From: Drouetiella hepatica Uher 2000/2452
GTDB taxonomy: Bacteria > Cyanobacteriota > Cyanobacteriia > Elainellales > Elainellaceae
Direction of reading: 5' to 3'
NCBI GenBank assembly: GCA_019359505.1
Contig: JAHHHD010000003.1
Location: 1-64,000, forward strand
DNA: 64,000 nt
The translations under genes and the position numbers were made by a program. Positions 28,014 through 40,615 of this stretch are shown here, one piece after another; position 1 is the first letter of the stretch; each line of letters opens with the position of its first letter. The notes beneath the pieces were generated by a model, which did no database searches, was not told the DNA's origin, and saw only the letters and a program-made list of their open reading frames with translations.

Positions 28014-28673
28014 CTATTGAAAGTAGAAATCGTTAAAGAAAACTCCTTTACCATCTAAATTGTCTACACAAAAAGGTAGAAGCTTACCATTCCAGGGCGC
28101 ATCGGGGTTAGGCTTCTGAATAACAATCTGTCCTCCCTGACCTGCTGTGGGTGAGTAGTTCGCCGCGAGTCTAGAGCATTCATCATGAGTAAGTTGAGGG
28201 TTATTGGTGTCAACTTGAATACGCTTGCCATTACCTAGGGGCGTTTCACTCACACGATGAGGTGGAAGAGCAACCACGCTGGGACTAGGTGACGAGTTCG
28301 CTGTAGTGCGAATATTTTGATGCGCATATTCTAAATTCGTTTGATATTCAACCGCTTTTTTCTGGGCAGTCTCATAATTCGGACTAGCCTCAGGGACAGC
28401 TTTCATAAGATTAATAGATTGTTGCCAGGAAGCTGCTACCTTAGTCCACTCCTCAGATGTCTTAGCTGTCTGTGCGAGTTTTGCAGCTTCCATCGCCTGA
28501 TTGACCGCATCTCTAAATGAATTAGCCTGTGTAGATTGATTTGAGGCTGTTGATTCAATAGCTTGAGGACTATTCGGTTGTGCTTCTGGCGCTGGATTAT
28601 CAGAAATACAACCAGTTGTAGATAGAATCAAAGCCTCTGTGCATACTGCAAGAACACATACATTTATTCGCAT
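28014..28673 (-). CDS. Putative lipoprotein, unknown function
   Basis: A 219-residue protein with a short N-terminal hydrophobic region ending LSTTGC, a plausible lipobox with Cys22. A Ser/Thr/Pro-rich stretch follows, then a helical segment (about 50-120, EEWTKVAASWQQSINLMKAVP) of the kind seen in small cyanobacterial TPR-like exported proteins. The C-terminal 90 residues carry two Cys and aromatic residues. No family function is known to me. It is in the accessory region and has no operon partner. Confidence 0.6.
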   Translation of the reverse strand: MRINVCVLAVCTEALILSTTGCISDNPAPEAQPNSPQAIESTASNQSTQANSFRDAVNQAMEAAKLAQTAKTSEEWTKVAASWQQSINLMKAVPEASPNYETAQKKAVEYQTNLEYAHQNIRTTANSSPSPSVVALPPHRVSETPLGNGKRIQVDTNNPQLTHDECSRLAANYSPTAGQGGQIVIQKPNPDAPWNGKLLPFCVDNLDGKGVFFNDFYFQ

Positions 28674-28839
28674 TACAATTTCTCACGGCTATTGGTGTAC
28701 AAACATAGATGCTCAACGCATACAGCCTATTTGTAGTATTCCCAACCGATCGCTTCAGCGGACGCAGGTACCTTTGAAATCCATGAAGCAAATTTCATGT
28801 TCCACTGCAACACGGTTGTTATGTCTCTTTGATTTATTC

Positions 28840-29559
28840 TTACTTTCGCGCTGCACGGAATTTAAGGAAAAATGATACCTCATTCAGTTGCTCATATATA
28901 TCATTGCTTGCTAGCAACAACTTTTCAAAAGGATCGTCCTCATCTTCTTGCTTCACAAATGCCCACTTCCACATTCGTCCAACACTATGCGCTTCAGCAG
29001 TACGAAAATTATCGTCAATCTCTCTAACATATTTCTCAAATTGATCAATAGACTGTTCTAAAGCCTTATTCCACTCCTCAGCCTCCTCTATCTGCTTTTC
29101 ATCGGCTATTTTCCATGTATCTACAACCTTTTTAAATGCTCTAAGCCTGCTTTTTGCTCCAGAGAAGCTCTCATATTTATCTGGACAATATAACAGTACT
29201 TTAAGACCCATCAACTTGTCCCACATTGCTCGAAGTCGTATGGCTGTATTACTTGAGGCTATGTATCGTCCCATACGAAGGGAGAAAAAACCGTCGATTT
29301 CTCCTCCCTTGTATTCACGATTTGTCTCATCTTGAATAACTTTAAGATCACTTTGTAGGGCTACGTCTTGCAGATATATATCAAAAAAGGCAGAGAAAGA
29401 TTGACGGAATTTTGGATACCCTTCTAGAGCATTAAAAGTGTCTTCAAGGGAAATAAAAGGCCATTGATGAATGTGATGGTCTAATCGATATTGATTTAAC
29501 AACTGATCAAATTTTCTGGCATCTAATTCTGTTAAAATTTTGAATTCAGTAGCCTTCAT
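28840..29559 (-). CDS. Hypothetical protein of the accessory region
   Basis: A 239-residue, largely alpha-helical, charged protein without signal peptide or membrane segments. I do not recognise a family. It is rich in Lys, Glu, Phe and Trp. Codon use looks more AT-rich than in the neighbouring core genes, and HIP1 sites are absent in it, which suggests acquisition from elsewhere. It lies between a lipoprotein gene and an Xre regulator gene on the same strand, with about 290 bp to the latter. A HEPN-like helical fold is possible but not shown. Confidence 0.6.
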   Translation of the reverse strand: MKATEFKILTELDARKFDQLLNQYRLDHHIHQWPFISLEDTFNALEGYPKFRQSFSAFFDIYLQDVALQSDLKVIQDETNREYKGGEIDGFFSLRMGRYIASSNTAIRLRAMWDKLMGLKVLLYCPDKYESFSGAKSRLRAFKKVVDTWKIADEKQIEEAEEWNKALEQSIDQFEKYVREIDDNFRTAEAHSVGRMWKWAFVKQEDEDDPFEKLLLASNDIYEQLNEVSFFLKFRAARK

Positions 29560-29671
29560 GAGATGAAAACCTAGTAGTGTGCATCATAGGGGTGAGAGAC
29601 ATAACTATTGATTAGGCTGAATCCCGTCGGGGTATTCACTCAATTGGCGCATTAGCCCAAATATTTTTCGC

Positions 29672-29695
29672 CTAATTCCTGAAATAGGGAATTAG
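29672..29695. repeat. Inverted repeat in the accessory spacer
   Basis: CTAATTCC and GGAATTAG arms, 8 nt apart. Related CTAATTC words surround it, including the stronger palindrome at 29733-29768. Confidence 0.5.
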
Positions 29696-29732
29696 ACTAA
29701 CCTCTTTTCCGCATGATACTTCTTACCTGCTG

Positions 29733-29768
29733 ATTAGCCCGAAAAAATCATGATTTTTTCGGGCTAAT
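29733..29768. repeat. Perfect 36-bp palindrome without loop
   Basis: ATTAGCCCGAAAAAATCA reads identically on both strands about the centre at 29750/29751. There is no loop nucleotide. It lies downstream of the Xre regulator gene and upstream of the unknown gene at 28840-29559, so it may be a terminator (T-runs in both orientations) or a protein-binding site. Confidence 0.7.
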
Positions 29769-29851
29769 TCTTGCTAAAGCTCTGCCTAATTCGCCTAGTG
29801 CAAGATTAGAGCGATCGCTCTCCATAATCTCCAAAAGTAGTTAGTAATCAG

Positions 29852-30088
29852 CTATTCCTTGGGAGCAGCAAACTCGTCGGGCATTTCTTCCAGCGTCCAG
29901 CCCATCAACCGACAGAGCCGCTTTACCTCGCGGGGAGTCATTTTTGGCTCATACAAGCCTGTTTCCCAATTGCTGATGGTTTGAACGGTTTTGTCGAGTG
30001 CCGCAGCAATTTCTCTCTGCGTCAAACCCAATTCTTCTCTACGCTTTCTTAGCGGAGATTCTTTATCTTGCTGTGGTTCTTTAGTCAT
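29852..30088 (-). CDS. Xre-family transcriptional regulator
   Basis: A 78-residue protein that is one helix-turn-helix domain: LRKRREELGLTQREIAAALDKTVQTISNWETGLYEP (about residues 12-47), with charged ends. It lacks a sensor domain. Regulators of this size control toxin-antitoxin or mobile-element genes. Repeated CTTATATAAC sites and an AACCC...GGGTT inverted repeat directly upstream suggest autoregulation. The nearest possible target on its own strand is the unknown gene downstream. Confidence 0.85.
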   Translation of the reverse strand: MTKEPQQDKESPLRKRREELGLTQREIAAALDKTVQTISNWETGLYEPKMTPREVKRLCRLMGWTLEEMPDEFAAPKE

Positions 30089-30104
30089 GCTTTGTTAAAG
30101 AACA

Positions 30105-30152
30105 CTTATATAACCCATATTGACAAACGGGTTTAAAGTCTGCTTATATAAC
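30105..30152. promoter_or_regulatory. Candidate operator of the Xre gene
   Basis: CTTATATAAC occurs twice (30105-30114 and 30143-30152, 38 bp apart), with an inverted repeat AACCC...GGGTT between (about 30112-30133). The upstream position and symmetry suit binding by the Xre protein. Inference only. Confidence 0.4.
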
Positions 30153-30366
30153 TTTTATGGATAAGTGATCCAAGATTTTCGGGCGATCGCCAGCCAGCGT
30201 TTGCCTTGAAAGCCTTTGGTTCGTTCCTTAGTTTCTCATCAATTCAGCGATTTACGGTCTTTTGTCCTCGCAATGCGGCGAGTTAGCTGCGTTCGTCTGT
30301 GAACGAGAGCCGCCTTGCAATCCTACCCATCCCCCTAGCGCGATCGCCCGATCGCCCCCATTTCCC

Positions 30367-30549
30367 ATGTCTTACTCCGAGATTTTGTTTCCCTGGTGCA
30401 TCATTCTCTGCTTGCCCAACGCCCGCACGATCGTCATAGAACGCTTTCGCCGCCGCAGCGATGCCGAGGCGTATCTGCGAATACTGCGCCAGATTAACAC
30501 TGAGGCAACCTACAGCATCATGTTCGATTGGGGCGATCGGCGCTCTTAA
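30367..30549 (+). CDS. Small conserved-looking protein
   Basis: A 60-residue protein beginning MSYSEILFPWCIILCLPNAR and ending in MFDWGDRRS. The ATG at 30367 is preferred over an upstream start at 30262, which would add 35 low-complexity residues. The central stretch TIVIERFRRRSDAEAYLRIL suggests a small alpha/beta fold. I recall similar short proteins in other cyanobacteria but no function. It is 54 bp upstream of the sugar-acid kinase gene on the same strand. Confidence 0.5.
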   Translation: MSYSEILFPWCIILCLPNARTIVIERFRRRSDAEAYLRILRQINTEATYSIMFDWGDRRS

Positions 30550-30603
30550 TTAAGACCAGCACATATTATCGTGAATAGATTGTCCCTCGCTCCCCATCTC
30601 CCC

Positions 30604-31932
30604 ATGCCTACCCCAAAAATCATCGTTCTCGACGACGACCCCACTGGTTCCCAAACCGTTCATAGCTGCCTCCTGCTCATGCGTTGGGATGTGGAAACGC
30701 TGCTGTTGGGGCTACGGGATGCCGCACCGATTTTCTTTGTGCTGACCAACACGAGAGCCATGACCGCCGAGAATGCCCTGCACACCACGCGAGAAGTTTG
30801 CCAGAACCTAAAGCAGGCATTAGCGATCGCCCAGATCACCGATTTCCTGATCGTCAGCCGCTCCGACTCGACGCTGCGAGGACATTACCCGGTGGAAACC
30901 GATGCGATCGCCCAAGAGCTAGGCTCCTTTGACGCCCATTTCCTCACGCCAGCATTCTTTGAGGGCGGACGGTTCACAAAAGACAGCGTGCATTACCTGA
31001 TGGTGAACGGCGTGCCGACCCCCGTACATGAAACTGAGTTTGCCAAAGATTCGGTGTTTGCCTTTAGCCATAGCTATCTGCCGGACTACGTGGAAGAGAA
31101 AACCGAGGGCAAGATCAAGGCAACCCAAGTCGAGCGGATTTTGCTGGAGGACGTGCGATCGGATCAGGAGGCGCTGCGTCAGCGGCTAATTCAGTTCCAC
31201 GATAACCAGTGCGCCGTGGTCGATGCCGAAACGCAAGAAGATCTCAACCAGTTTGCCGCCGCGATCCTGGCTGCCGCCTCGCAGGGCAAGCGGTTTTTGT
31301 TTCGCAGCGCGGCAAGTCTGCTGACGGCGCTAGCAGCCCTGCCACCCCAGCCTGTTCCCTCCGAAGACATGGCATCCTACACGCGCAACGGTAAGCCCGG
31401 AGCTGTGATTGTCGGATCTCACGTTCAGAAGACGACTGAGCAGTTTGAGGAATTGCTCAAGGCAGAAGCGATCGTGGGCATTGAGATTGAGGTATCCCGG
31501 CTGCTGGAAGATTTGCAGGCGCGATCGCGCCTGCTCCAGGAAGCTCTAGAACAAGTCCATGCCGCCCATGCCGAGGGCAAAACCCCTGTGATCTACACCA
31601 GTCGCCAAGAGCTGAGCTTTGACGATGTTCAAACCCGTCTCGACTTTGGCACCGCCGTTTCTGACCTGCTGATGGACATCGAAAAGGGCTTGCCTGCCGA
31701 TATCGGCTTTTTGATCAGCAAAGGCGGCATCACCTCCAACGACACTCTTAGCAATGGACTTGCATTAACCGCCGCCCGTCTGCTGGGTCAAATTTTGCCC
31801 GGAGTTTCCGTCATTATCACGCCCGACGACCATCCCCAGTTTCCGAAAATGCCCGTGGTGCTGTTTCCGGGTAATGTGGGCGATCGCCATGCCCTAGCTG
31901 CCGCCTATCAGCGATTGCGGGGAAAGGGGTAA
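30604..31932 (+). CDS. Four-carbon acid sugar kinase family protein (OtnK/DUF1537)
   Basis: This protein of about 442 residues belongs to the DUF1537 kinases that phosphorylate four-carbon sugar acids such as threonate. The N-terminal substrate domain has IIVLDDDPTGSQTVHSC (about 4-20) and VSRSDSTLRGHYPVE (about 88-102); the C-terminal nucleotide-binding part has AVIVGSHVQKTTEQFEELL and ISKGGITSNDTLSNGL. In other bacteria the kinase sits with dehydrogenase and aldolase genes, but here none is near, so the substrate is uncertain. An upstream GTG at 30571 is possible; the ATG at 30604 fits the family start better. Confidence 0.85.
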   Translation: MPTPKIIVLDDDPTGSQTVHSCLLLMRWDVETLLLGLRDAAPIFFVLTNTRAMTAENALHTTREVCQNLKQALAIAQITDFLIVSRSDSTLRGHYPVETDAIAQELGSFDAHFLTPAFFEGGRFTKDSVHYLMVNGVPTPVHETEFAKDSVFAFSHSYLPDYVEEKTEGKIKATQVERILLEDVRSDQEALRQRLIQFHDNQCAVVDAETQEDLNQFAAAILAAASQGKRFLFRSAASLLTALAALPPQPVPSEDMASYTRNGKPGAVIVGSHVQKTTEQFEELLKAEAIVGIEIEVSRLLEDLQARSRLLQEALEQVHAAHAEGKTPVIYTSRQELSFDDVQTRLDFGTAVSDLLMDIEKGLPADIGFLISKGGITSNDTLSNGLALTAARLLGQILPGVSVIITPDDHPQFPKMPVVLFPGNVGDRHALAAAYQRLRGKG

Positions 31933-31965
31933 CATAAAGGCGTTCCCAGTTCTAACCTGCTTTGA

Positions 31966-32787
<822 letters not shown>

Positions 32788-32952
32788 CCCCGCTCCCCAC
32801 TCCCAAACATCCTGCTCACCCCTCGCGCACTGCGAAGATCTATCTACTGCGAAGATCTATTACAGGGCGGCACAAAAAAGTCCGATCGCCTGGTTCAAAA
32901 ATCCCATCTCAAGCTATAGTTCAGTCCACTGCTCCATTTATTTCGGCAACGC

Positions 32953-33765
32953 ATGAGTCGCATTATTGTTATTACGTCTGGCAAGGGTGGAGTTGGCAAA
33001 ACAACTTGCACCGCTAATCTGGGAATGGCGCTTGCCCAACGCGGTCACAAAGTTGCTGTGGTGGATGCCGATTTTGGATTGCGCAACCTGGATCTATTGC
33101 TGGGTCTAGAAAACCGCATCGTCTATACCGCAGTTGAGGTTTTGGCAGGGGAATGTCGCCTAGAGCAGGCTTTGGTGCGAGATAAACGTCAGCCCAATCT
33201 GGTGCTGCTGCCTGCCGCCCAGAACCGCACCAAGGATTCTGTCTCGCCCGACCAGATGAAGAAGCTGGTAAATGCCCTGACCAAAGTTTTTAGCTACATC
33301 TTGATTGACAGTCCGGCCGGAATTGAGATGGGTTTTCAGAACGCGATCGCCCCAGCTAAAGAAGCCCTCGTCGTTACTACGCCGGAAATCTCTGCCGTGC
33401 GAGATGCCGATCGCATTGTCGGGCTGCTAGAAGCCAACGGTATCCGCAATGCCCACCTGATTATTAACCGCATCAAGCCTGCGATGGTGGCACAAGACAA
33501 AATGATGTCGGTGAAAGATGTGCAGGAGATTCTGGCGATTCCTCTAATTGGCGTGATTCCCGACGACGAGAAAGTGATTGTCTCCACCAACCGAGGGGAA
33601 CCCTTAGTTTTGGCGGCTGAAGCCAGCCAGAGAGGACTGGCAGGGCAGGCACTCCAAAATATTGTTCGCCGTCTAGAGGGTGAGACAGTCCCGTTCTTAG
33701 ACCTAACTCCTCCCGCTGATGACTTTTTGGCGCGGCTCCGTCGGCTCTTTCGTCCCACCGAATAG
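32953..33765 (+). CDS. minD: Septum-site determining ATPase MinD
   Basis: This 270-residue ParA-type ATPase binds the membrane, recruits MinC and is displaced by MinE. The deviant Walker A motif SGKGGVGKTTCTANLG is at about residues 9-24, followed by VVDADFGLRNLDLLLGLE and DSPAGIEMGFQNAI. The C-terminal amphipathic membrane-targeting helix is visible as DFLARLRRLFRP. Length and order are standard for the family. The gap before it contains two copies of CTGCGAAGATCTAT. Confidence 0.96.
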   Translation: MSRIIVITSGKGGVGKTTCTANLGMALAQRGHKVAVVDADFGLRNLDLLLGLENRIVYTAVEVLAGECRLEQALVRDKRQPNLVLLPAAQNRTKDSVSPDQMKKLVNALTKVFSYILIDSPAGIEMGFQNAIAPAKEALVVTTPEISAVRDADRIVGLLEANGIRNAHLIINRIKPAMVAQDKMMSVKDVQEILAIPLIGVIPDDEKVIVSTNRGEPLVLAAEASQRGLAGQALQNIVRRLEGETVPFLDLTPPADDFLARLRRLFRPTE

Positions 33766-33861
33766 CCGCCTTGTCAACCAGTCTCGTCAAGCCGCCTCAC
33801 CCAATCCCACCGAATAGCTTCTTCTATTCATCGCCTGTCCATGCCTTTCAGATGTCCGCCC

Positions 33862-34326
33862 ATGTTGCAAGAACTCCTCGATCGCCTTTTTTCCCGTGGC
33901 ACGGCTCAAAAGACCAGCCGGGAGACGGTCAAACGTCGCCTACAAATCCTTCTAGCCCACGATCGCGCCGATCTCTCCCCGGCAGTCATGGAAAAAATGC
34001 GACAGGAAATTCTGGAAGTCGTATCGCGCTATGTAGAAATTGACCCCGATCATTCGGAGTTTTTGCTAGAGAGCGACCAGCGCACCACCATCTTGACCGC
34101 AAATTTGCCGATTCGAGGGGTCAAAGAAGTCCCTGATGCTCCGAAGATTGCAGATTCAGCCGCAAATAGAATCCCAGAGGCGACTAGCTCGACCCTGCCC
34201 CCCGCTGAACCCTCAGCCGATTCTCCGCCTGACGTTTTAGATCTTTCAATGCTGGATGCGATCGATGCAGCGATCGACCCCAAAACGATCTCCAGCCCTT
34301 CTAATGAAGGCAGACAGACACTCTAG
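33862..34326 (+). CDS. minE: Division topological specificity factor MinE with long C-terminal tail
   Basis: The first ~90 residues are MinE: the opening [13 protein letters not shown] membrane-binding helix, [17 protein letters not shown] (the anti-MinCD segment) and [25 protein letters not shown]. MinE drives MinD off the membrane and sets up Min oscillation. Here about 65 more residues follow, rich in Pro, Ala and Ser and ending [20 protein letters not shown]. Typical cyanobacterial MinE is about 90-100 residues, so this copy has an unusual disordered tail. The ATG at 33862 gives the conserved start; an ATG at 33841 would add seven residues. Confidence 0.92.
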   Translation: MLQELLDRLFSRGTAQKTSRETVKRRLQILLAHDRADLSPAVMEKMRQEILEVVSRYVEIDPDHSEFLLESDQRTTILTANLPIRGVKEVPDAPKIADSAANRIPEATSSTLPPAEPSADSPPDVLDLSMLDAIDAAIDPKTISSPSNEGRQTL

Positions 34327-34327
34327 T

Positions 34328-34438
34328 AGAACTTACGCATCTGTCCCCTAAATTCCCCAAATTTGAGGAACTTTGAACTCCGGCTCCCCCAGAATTGGGG
34401 GTTGGGGGGCAGATTTCGCTTCAATTTGCGTAAGTTCT
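34328..34438. mobile_element. MITE-like element, 12-bp terminal inverted repeats
   Basis: Perfect terminal repeats AGAACTTACGCA (34328-34339) and TGCGTAAGTTCT (34427-34438) bound 111 bp. The interior contains a CCCCCTAAATTCCCCAA... / ...AGAATTGGGGGTTGGGGG pair of the type scattered through cyanobacterial genomes, also seen at 50564-50735. There is no coding capacity. It is directly downstream of minE. Confidence 0.75.
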
Positions 34439-34480
34439 GTCTGGTTCTGCTCCTGCTGAAAAGCTCGTATGGCATTACTT

Positions 34481-34567
34481 AATTGAGTTAGGACGAGTTA
34501 TTTTTTGAGAGCCGCGCTCCGCGCGGCTCTCAAAAAATAAATCATTGGATTTAAGCGCGTAGCGCTA
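34481..34567. repeat. 87-bp palindromic repeat, copy 2
   Basis: Matches 1694-1780 at 84 of 87 positions, including the 20-bp inner stem and loop TCC. One mismatch breaks a pair in the outer stem. It lies between the MITE and the phosphatase gene. Confidence 0.85.
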
Positions 34568-34681
34568 TACCTAAAAGATTTCAGAATCTCAAATCCAAAA
34601 GGTTTCGCCTTAATGAAATCTTGGCAGCCCGTTAATGACCAGTTGGTAGAGTTTTCTCATCTACTGGTTGTTACCAACATC

Positions 34682-36277
34682 ATGAACTGGCACCCTTCTT
34701 CAGATCAACAGCCTTCACCTCTGCATTTTCTACCGTCAACCTTCAAGCGGCGTGACCTTCTTCGGGGAGCGGGCGTTCTAGCAGGCTTGGCTCTCACAAG
34801 TCAGTTTCCGCAGCGCGTCGTAGCCCAGCCCAAATTTTCCAGCTATCCCTTCACCCTCGGAGTTGCCTCCGGTGATCCCATTCCAGATGGCGTAGTGCTA
34901 TGGACAAGGCTTGCACCCGATCCACTCAACGGCGGCGGCGTGTCTAATTCCAGAATTGCGGTGCGCTGGCAGATTGCCGCCGATGAAAACATGCGGCAGA
35001 TCGTCAAGTCTGGAACCGAAGTGGCGATCACAGAATTAGCCCACTCCGTTCATGTTGACGTGCGGGGGTTGAAGCCCAATCGCCCCTACTGGTATCAGTT
35101 TAAGTCGGGTGGCGAAGTGAGTCCGATCGGTCGGACTCGCACCGCACCCTTGCGCAACCAGACACTCAACCATATGCGCTTTGGGTTAGTCAACTGTCAG
35201 GACTGGCAGAATGGATACTATACCGCCTACAAACACCTGGCAGAAGAAGAGCTAGATGTCGTGCTGCATGTGGGCGACTATATCTATGAGTATGGACCTG
35301 AACCAGGCGGCCCTCGTCAGCACAACAGCCCTGAAATTAGGACTCTGGCAGATTATCGCAACCGTCATGCGCTGTACAAAACGGATGTCAATCTTCAGGC
35401 AGCTCATGCAGCGTTTCCCTGGATTGTGACCTGGGACGACCACGAAGTTGAAAATAACTATGCTGACGAAATCTCTGAGGACAGCGATCCCGTCACAGAG
35501 TTTGTCCTCCGCAGAGCCGCTGCCTACCAGGCGTATTACGAACATATGCCGTTGCGGAAGTTCTCCTTTCCCAATGGAGCAGATATGCGGCTGTATCGTC
35601 GGTTGACCTACGGCAACTTGGCGCAGTTCAACGTTTTGGATACGCGCCAATACCGCACCGATCAGCCCTGCGGCGATGGCTTGAAGCCGCTGTGTGAAGA
35701 GGCTCTTGACCCTAATGCCAGCCTGACCGGAGCTGCACAAGAGCGCTGGTTATTTGAAGGCTTACAGCGATCGTCCGCCCAGTGGAATGTCTTGGCTCAG
35801 CAGGTGATGTTCTCTCAGTTCGACTTTGATGCCCGTCCAGAAGTTCAGGCGTTTAACGTCGATCAGTGGGATGGCTATGTTGCTGCCCGCAACCGCATTT
35901 TGTCCTTCTTGGAACAGCAGCAGCCCTCGAATCCGATCGTTCTGGCGGGTGATATTCACTCAAGCTGGGTGCATGACATCAAAAAGGATTTCAGCAATCC
36001 CAATTCCAAAACGCTGGGCACCGAGTTTGTGGGAACCTCAATTTCCTCAGACTTTCCTACGGCGTTTCTTCAGCCTGTCACCCTGGCGCTGTCCAACAAC
36101 CCACACACGAAGTTTTTCAACGGGGCGCTGCGGGGCTACGTCCGGTGTGATTTAACGCGCGATCGCTGGCAGAGCGACTATCGGGTCGTTTCCACGATCG
36201 CCGAACCTGAAGCAACGATCAGCACTGGTGCCTCGTTTGTTGTAGAGGATGGCAAACCCGGCGCTCAGCGGGCTTAA
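34682..36277 (+). CDS. phoD: PhoD-type alkaline phosphatase
   Basis: About 531 residues. A twin-arginine signal (FKRRDLLRGAGVLAGLAL, about 22-39) sends the folded enzyme to the periplasm. The catalytic domain shows the N-terminal strand domain VASGDPIPDGVVLWTRL and the metal site: NCQDWQNG, HVGDYIYEYG with Asp, WDDHEVENNYA with Asp and His, LAGDIHSSW with Asp and His. PhoD enzymes use Ca2+ and Fe3+ to release phosphate from mono- and diesters. An earlier ATG at 34613 exists, but the ATG at 34682 places the signal closer to the start. No Pho box was identified. A hairpin ends the transcript. Confidence 0.9.
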   Translation: MNWHPSSDQQPSPLHFLPSTFKRRDLLRGAGVLAGLALTSQFPQRVVAQPKFSSYPFTLGVASGDPIPDGVVLWTRLAPDPLNGGGVSNSRIAVRWQIAADENMRQIVKSGTEVAITELAHSVHVDVRGLKPNRPYWYQFKSGGEVSPIGRTRTAPLRNQTLNHMRFGLVNCQDWQNGYYTAYKHLAEEELDVVLHVGDYIYEYGPEPGGPRQHNSPEIRTLADYRNRHALYKTDVNLQAAHAAFPWIVTWDDHEVENNYADEISEDSDPVTEFVLRRAAAYQAYYEHMPLRKFSFPNGADMRLYRRLTYGNLAQFNVLDTRQYRTDQPCGDGLKPLCEEALDPNASLTGAAQERWLFEGLQRSSAQWNVLAQQVMFSQFDFDARPEVQAFNVDQWDGYVAARNRILSFLEQQQPSNPIVLAGDIHSSWVHDIKKDFSNPNSKTLGTEFVGTSISSDFPTAFLQPVTLALSNNPHTKFFNGALRGYVRCDLTRDRWQSDYRVVSTIAEPEATISTGASFVVEDGKPGAQRA

Positions 36278-36292
36278 GATCGTAAATTGAGT

Positions 36293-36328
36293 AACCTGTG
36301 GGATAGCAGGATGCCCATCCCACAGGTT
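36293..36328 (+). terminator. Hairpin after the PhoD gene
   Basis: AACCTGTGGGAT and ATCCCACAGGTT pair perfectly around AGCAGGATGCCC, 15 bp past the stop codon. A strong transcript end without a long T-run. Confidence 0.6.
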
Positions 36329-36434
36329 ATTCCACCCACAATCCTACCCCTAGGGAGCATCTAGGCAAGGCTGGCAGTGAATCCAGAGTTAGTGCTAGCT
36401 TTAAGTTCAGAGTATTGCGCGAGAGCTATGCGTT

Positions 36435-36665
36435 ATGTCTTCTACATCTGTCACTACGATCGTCAAAATGCTCGAATCTCTGCCTATTGAAGTTCAAGAC
36501 CGAGTTGCAGAGCACCTCCGGGAGTACATTGACAATCTACAGGATGAAATTAGGTGGGATCAATCTTTTCAACGAACTCAGTCAAAGCTTATTACTGCTG
36601 CACAACAAGCCAGACAGGAGATCGCTAAAGGGCACGCAACCGCAATGGATTATGACCAGCTATGA
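36435..36665 (+). CDS. Antitoxin of a RelE-type pair
   Basis: A 76-residue, mostly helical protein (VKMLESLPIEVQDRVAEHLREYIDNLQDEIRWDQSF), typical of cyanobacterial antitoxins placed before RelE/ParE-like toxins. A C-terminal stretch (AQQARQEIAKGHATAMDYDQL) would wrap around the toxin. It overlaps the toxin gene by 4 bp (ATGA), as expected for a co-translated pair. The partner toxin is truncated by a stop codon (next entry), so this antitoxin may now be a relic or act as a decoy. Confidence 0.8.
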   Translation: MSSTSVTTIVKMLESLPIEVQDRVAEHLREYIDNLQDEIRWDQSFQRTQSKLITAAQQARQEIAKGHATAMDYDQL

Positions 36666-36925
36666 AGTCGGCTGTTCTTCCATCCTTTTGGGTTGAATAT
36701 CGGCGGTTGAATATCGAAATTAGGCAGAGTACAAGGAAAGCGTACCGACTTTGGGAAGAGAACGCGTTTCATCCATCCTTACATTTTAAGTGCATCAACA
36801 GTGAAGAAAAAATCTGGTCTGTCAGGATAACGCGAAGCCATCGAGCACTTGGAGTATTAGAAGGCGACACAGTGACGTGATTTTGGATTGGCAGTCACGA
36901 CGACTATGAGCGTTTTTTCTCATGA
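36662..36925 (+). pseudogene. RelE-type toxin interrupted by an in-frame TGA
   Basis: The open part (72 residues, to 36880) reads SFWVEYRRLNIEIRQSTRKAYRLWEEN, then HPSLHFKCINSEEKIWSVRITRSHRALGVLEGDTVT and a TGA. In this toxin family the next residues, from memory, are W-FWIGSHDDYER. Reading through the TGA gives exactly FWIGSHDDYERFFS and then a stop at 36923-36925. A single TGG-to-TGA change therefore explains the truncation. The lost part includes residues near the RNase active site, so the toxin is probably dead. Confidence 0.78.
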
Positions 36926-36942
36926 GTTGCGGTAGAGGGTGT

Positions 36943-40266
<3,324 letters not shown>

Positions 40267-40615
40267 ACTTGACTCTCCAAACGTCGCCGCAACCGCTGCT
40301 AAAAAACCAGAAAAAAGTTCTCTGGAGATTCCCCAGAAGGCGCAGTTCCTTCTGCAATGCTGGACTTATTGTAGCGCTCAGAGGCTAGAGAATTAAGGGA
40401 CGAGCAGCTAAGCGGCTATTTCGCGGTCAGGGCTGACCGAGGTGCAAAGCGTTAGATCTGTCTTAGAGGCGATCGATTCTAGGAAACAGGCTGCCCTCAG
40501 ATAGAGAAATTCCTAAATCAATCAGGATACTCTTGCACATAGGCGGTCGAGGGCAAATTGGCTCTGTGCAATCTATATCTGTGTGCAATCAACATCTGAT
40601 AGGAGGGAAGAGCGC
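40267..40615. other. Divergent intergenic region, SNF2 / ferredoxin
   Basis: 349 bp between divergent genes. It should hold both promoters. I see no repeat or strong hairpin. The last bases carry an AGGAGGGA ribosome binding site for the ferredoxin gene (40601-40609). Confidence 0.45.

Noticed and set aside
36878-36880. TGA as a recoded codon (tryptophan or selenocysteine).
   Set aside because: All other genes here use TGA as a normal stop and no SECIS-like hairpin is visible, so a simple nonsense mutation is the better explanation.
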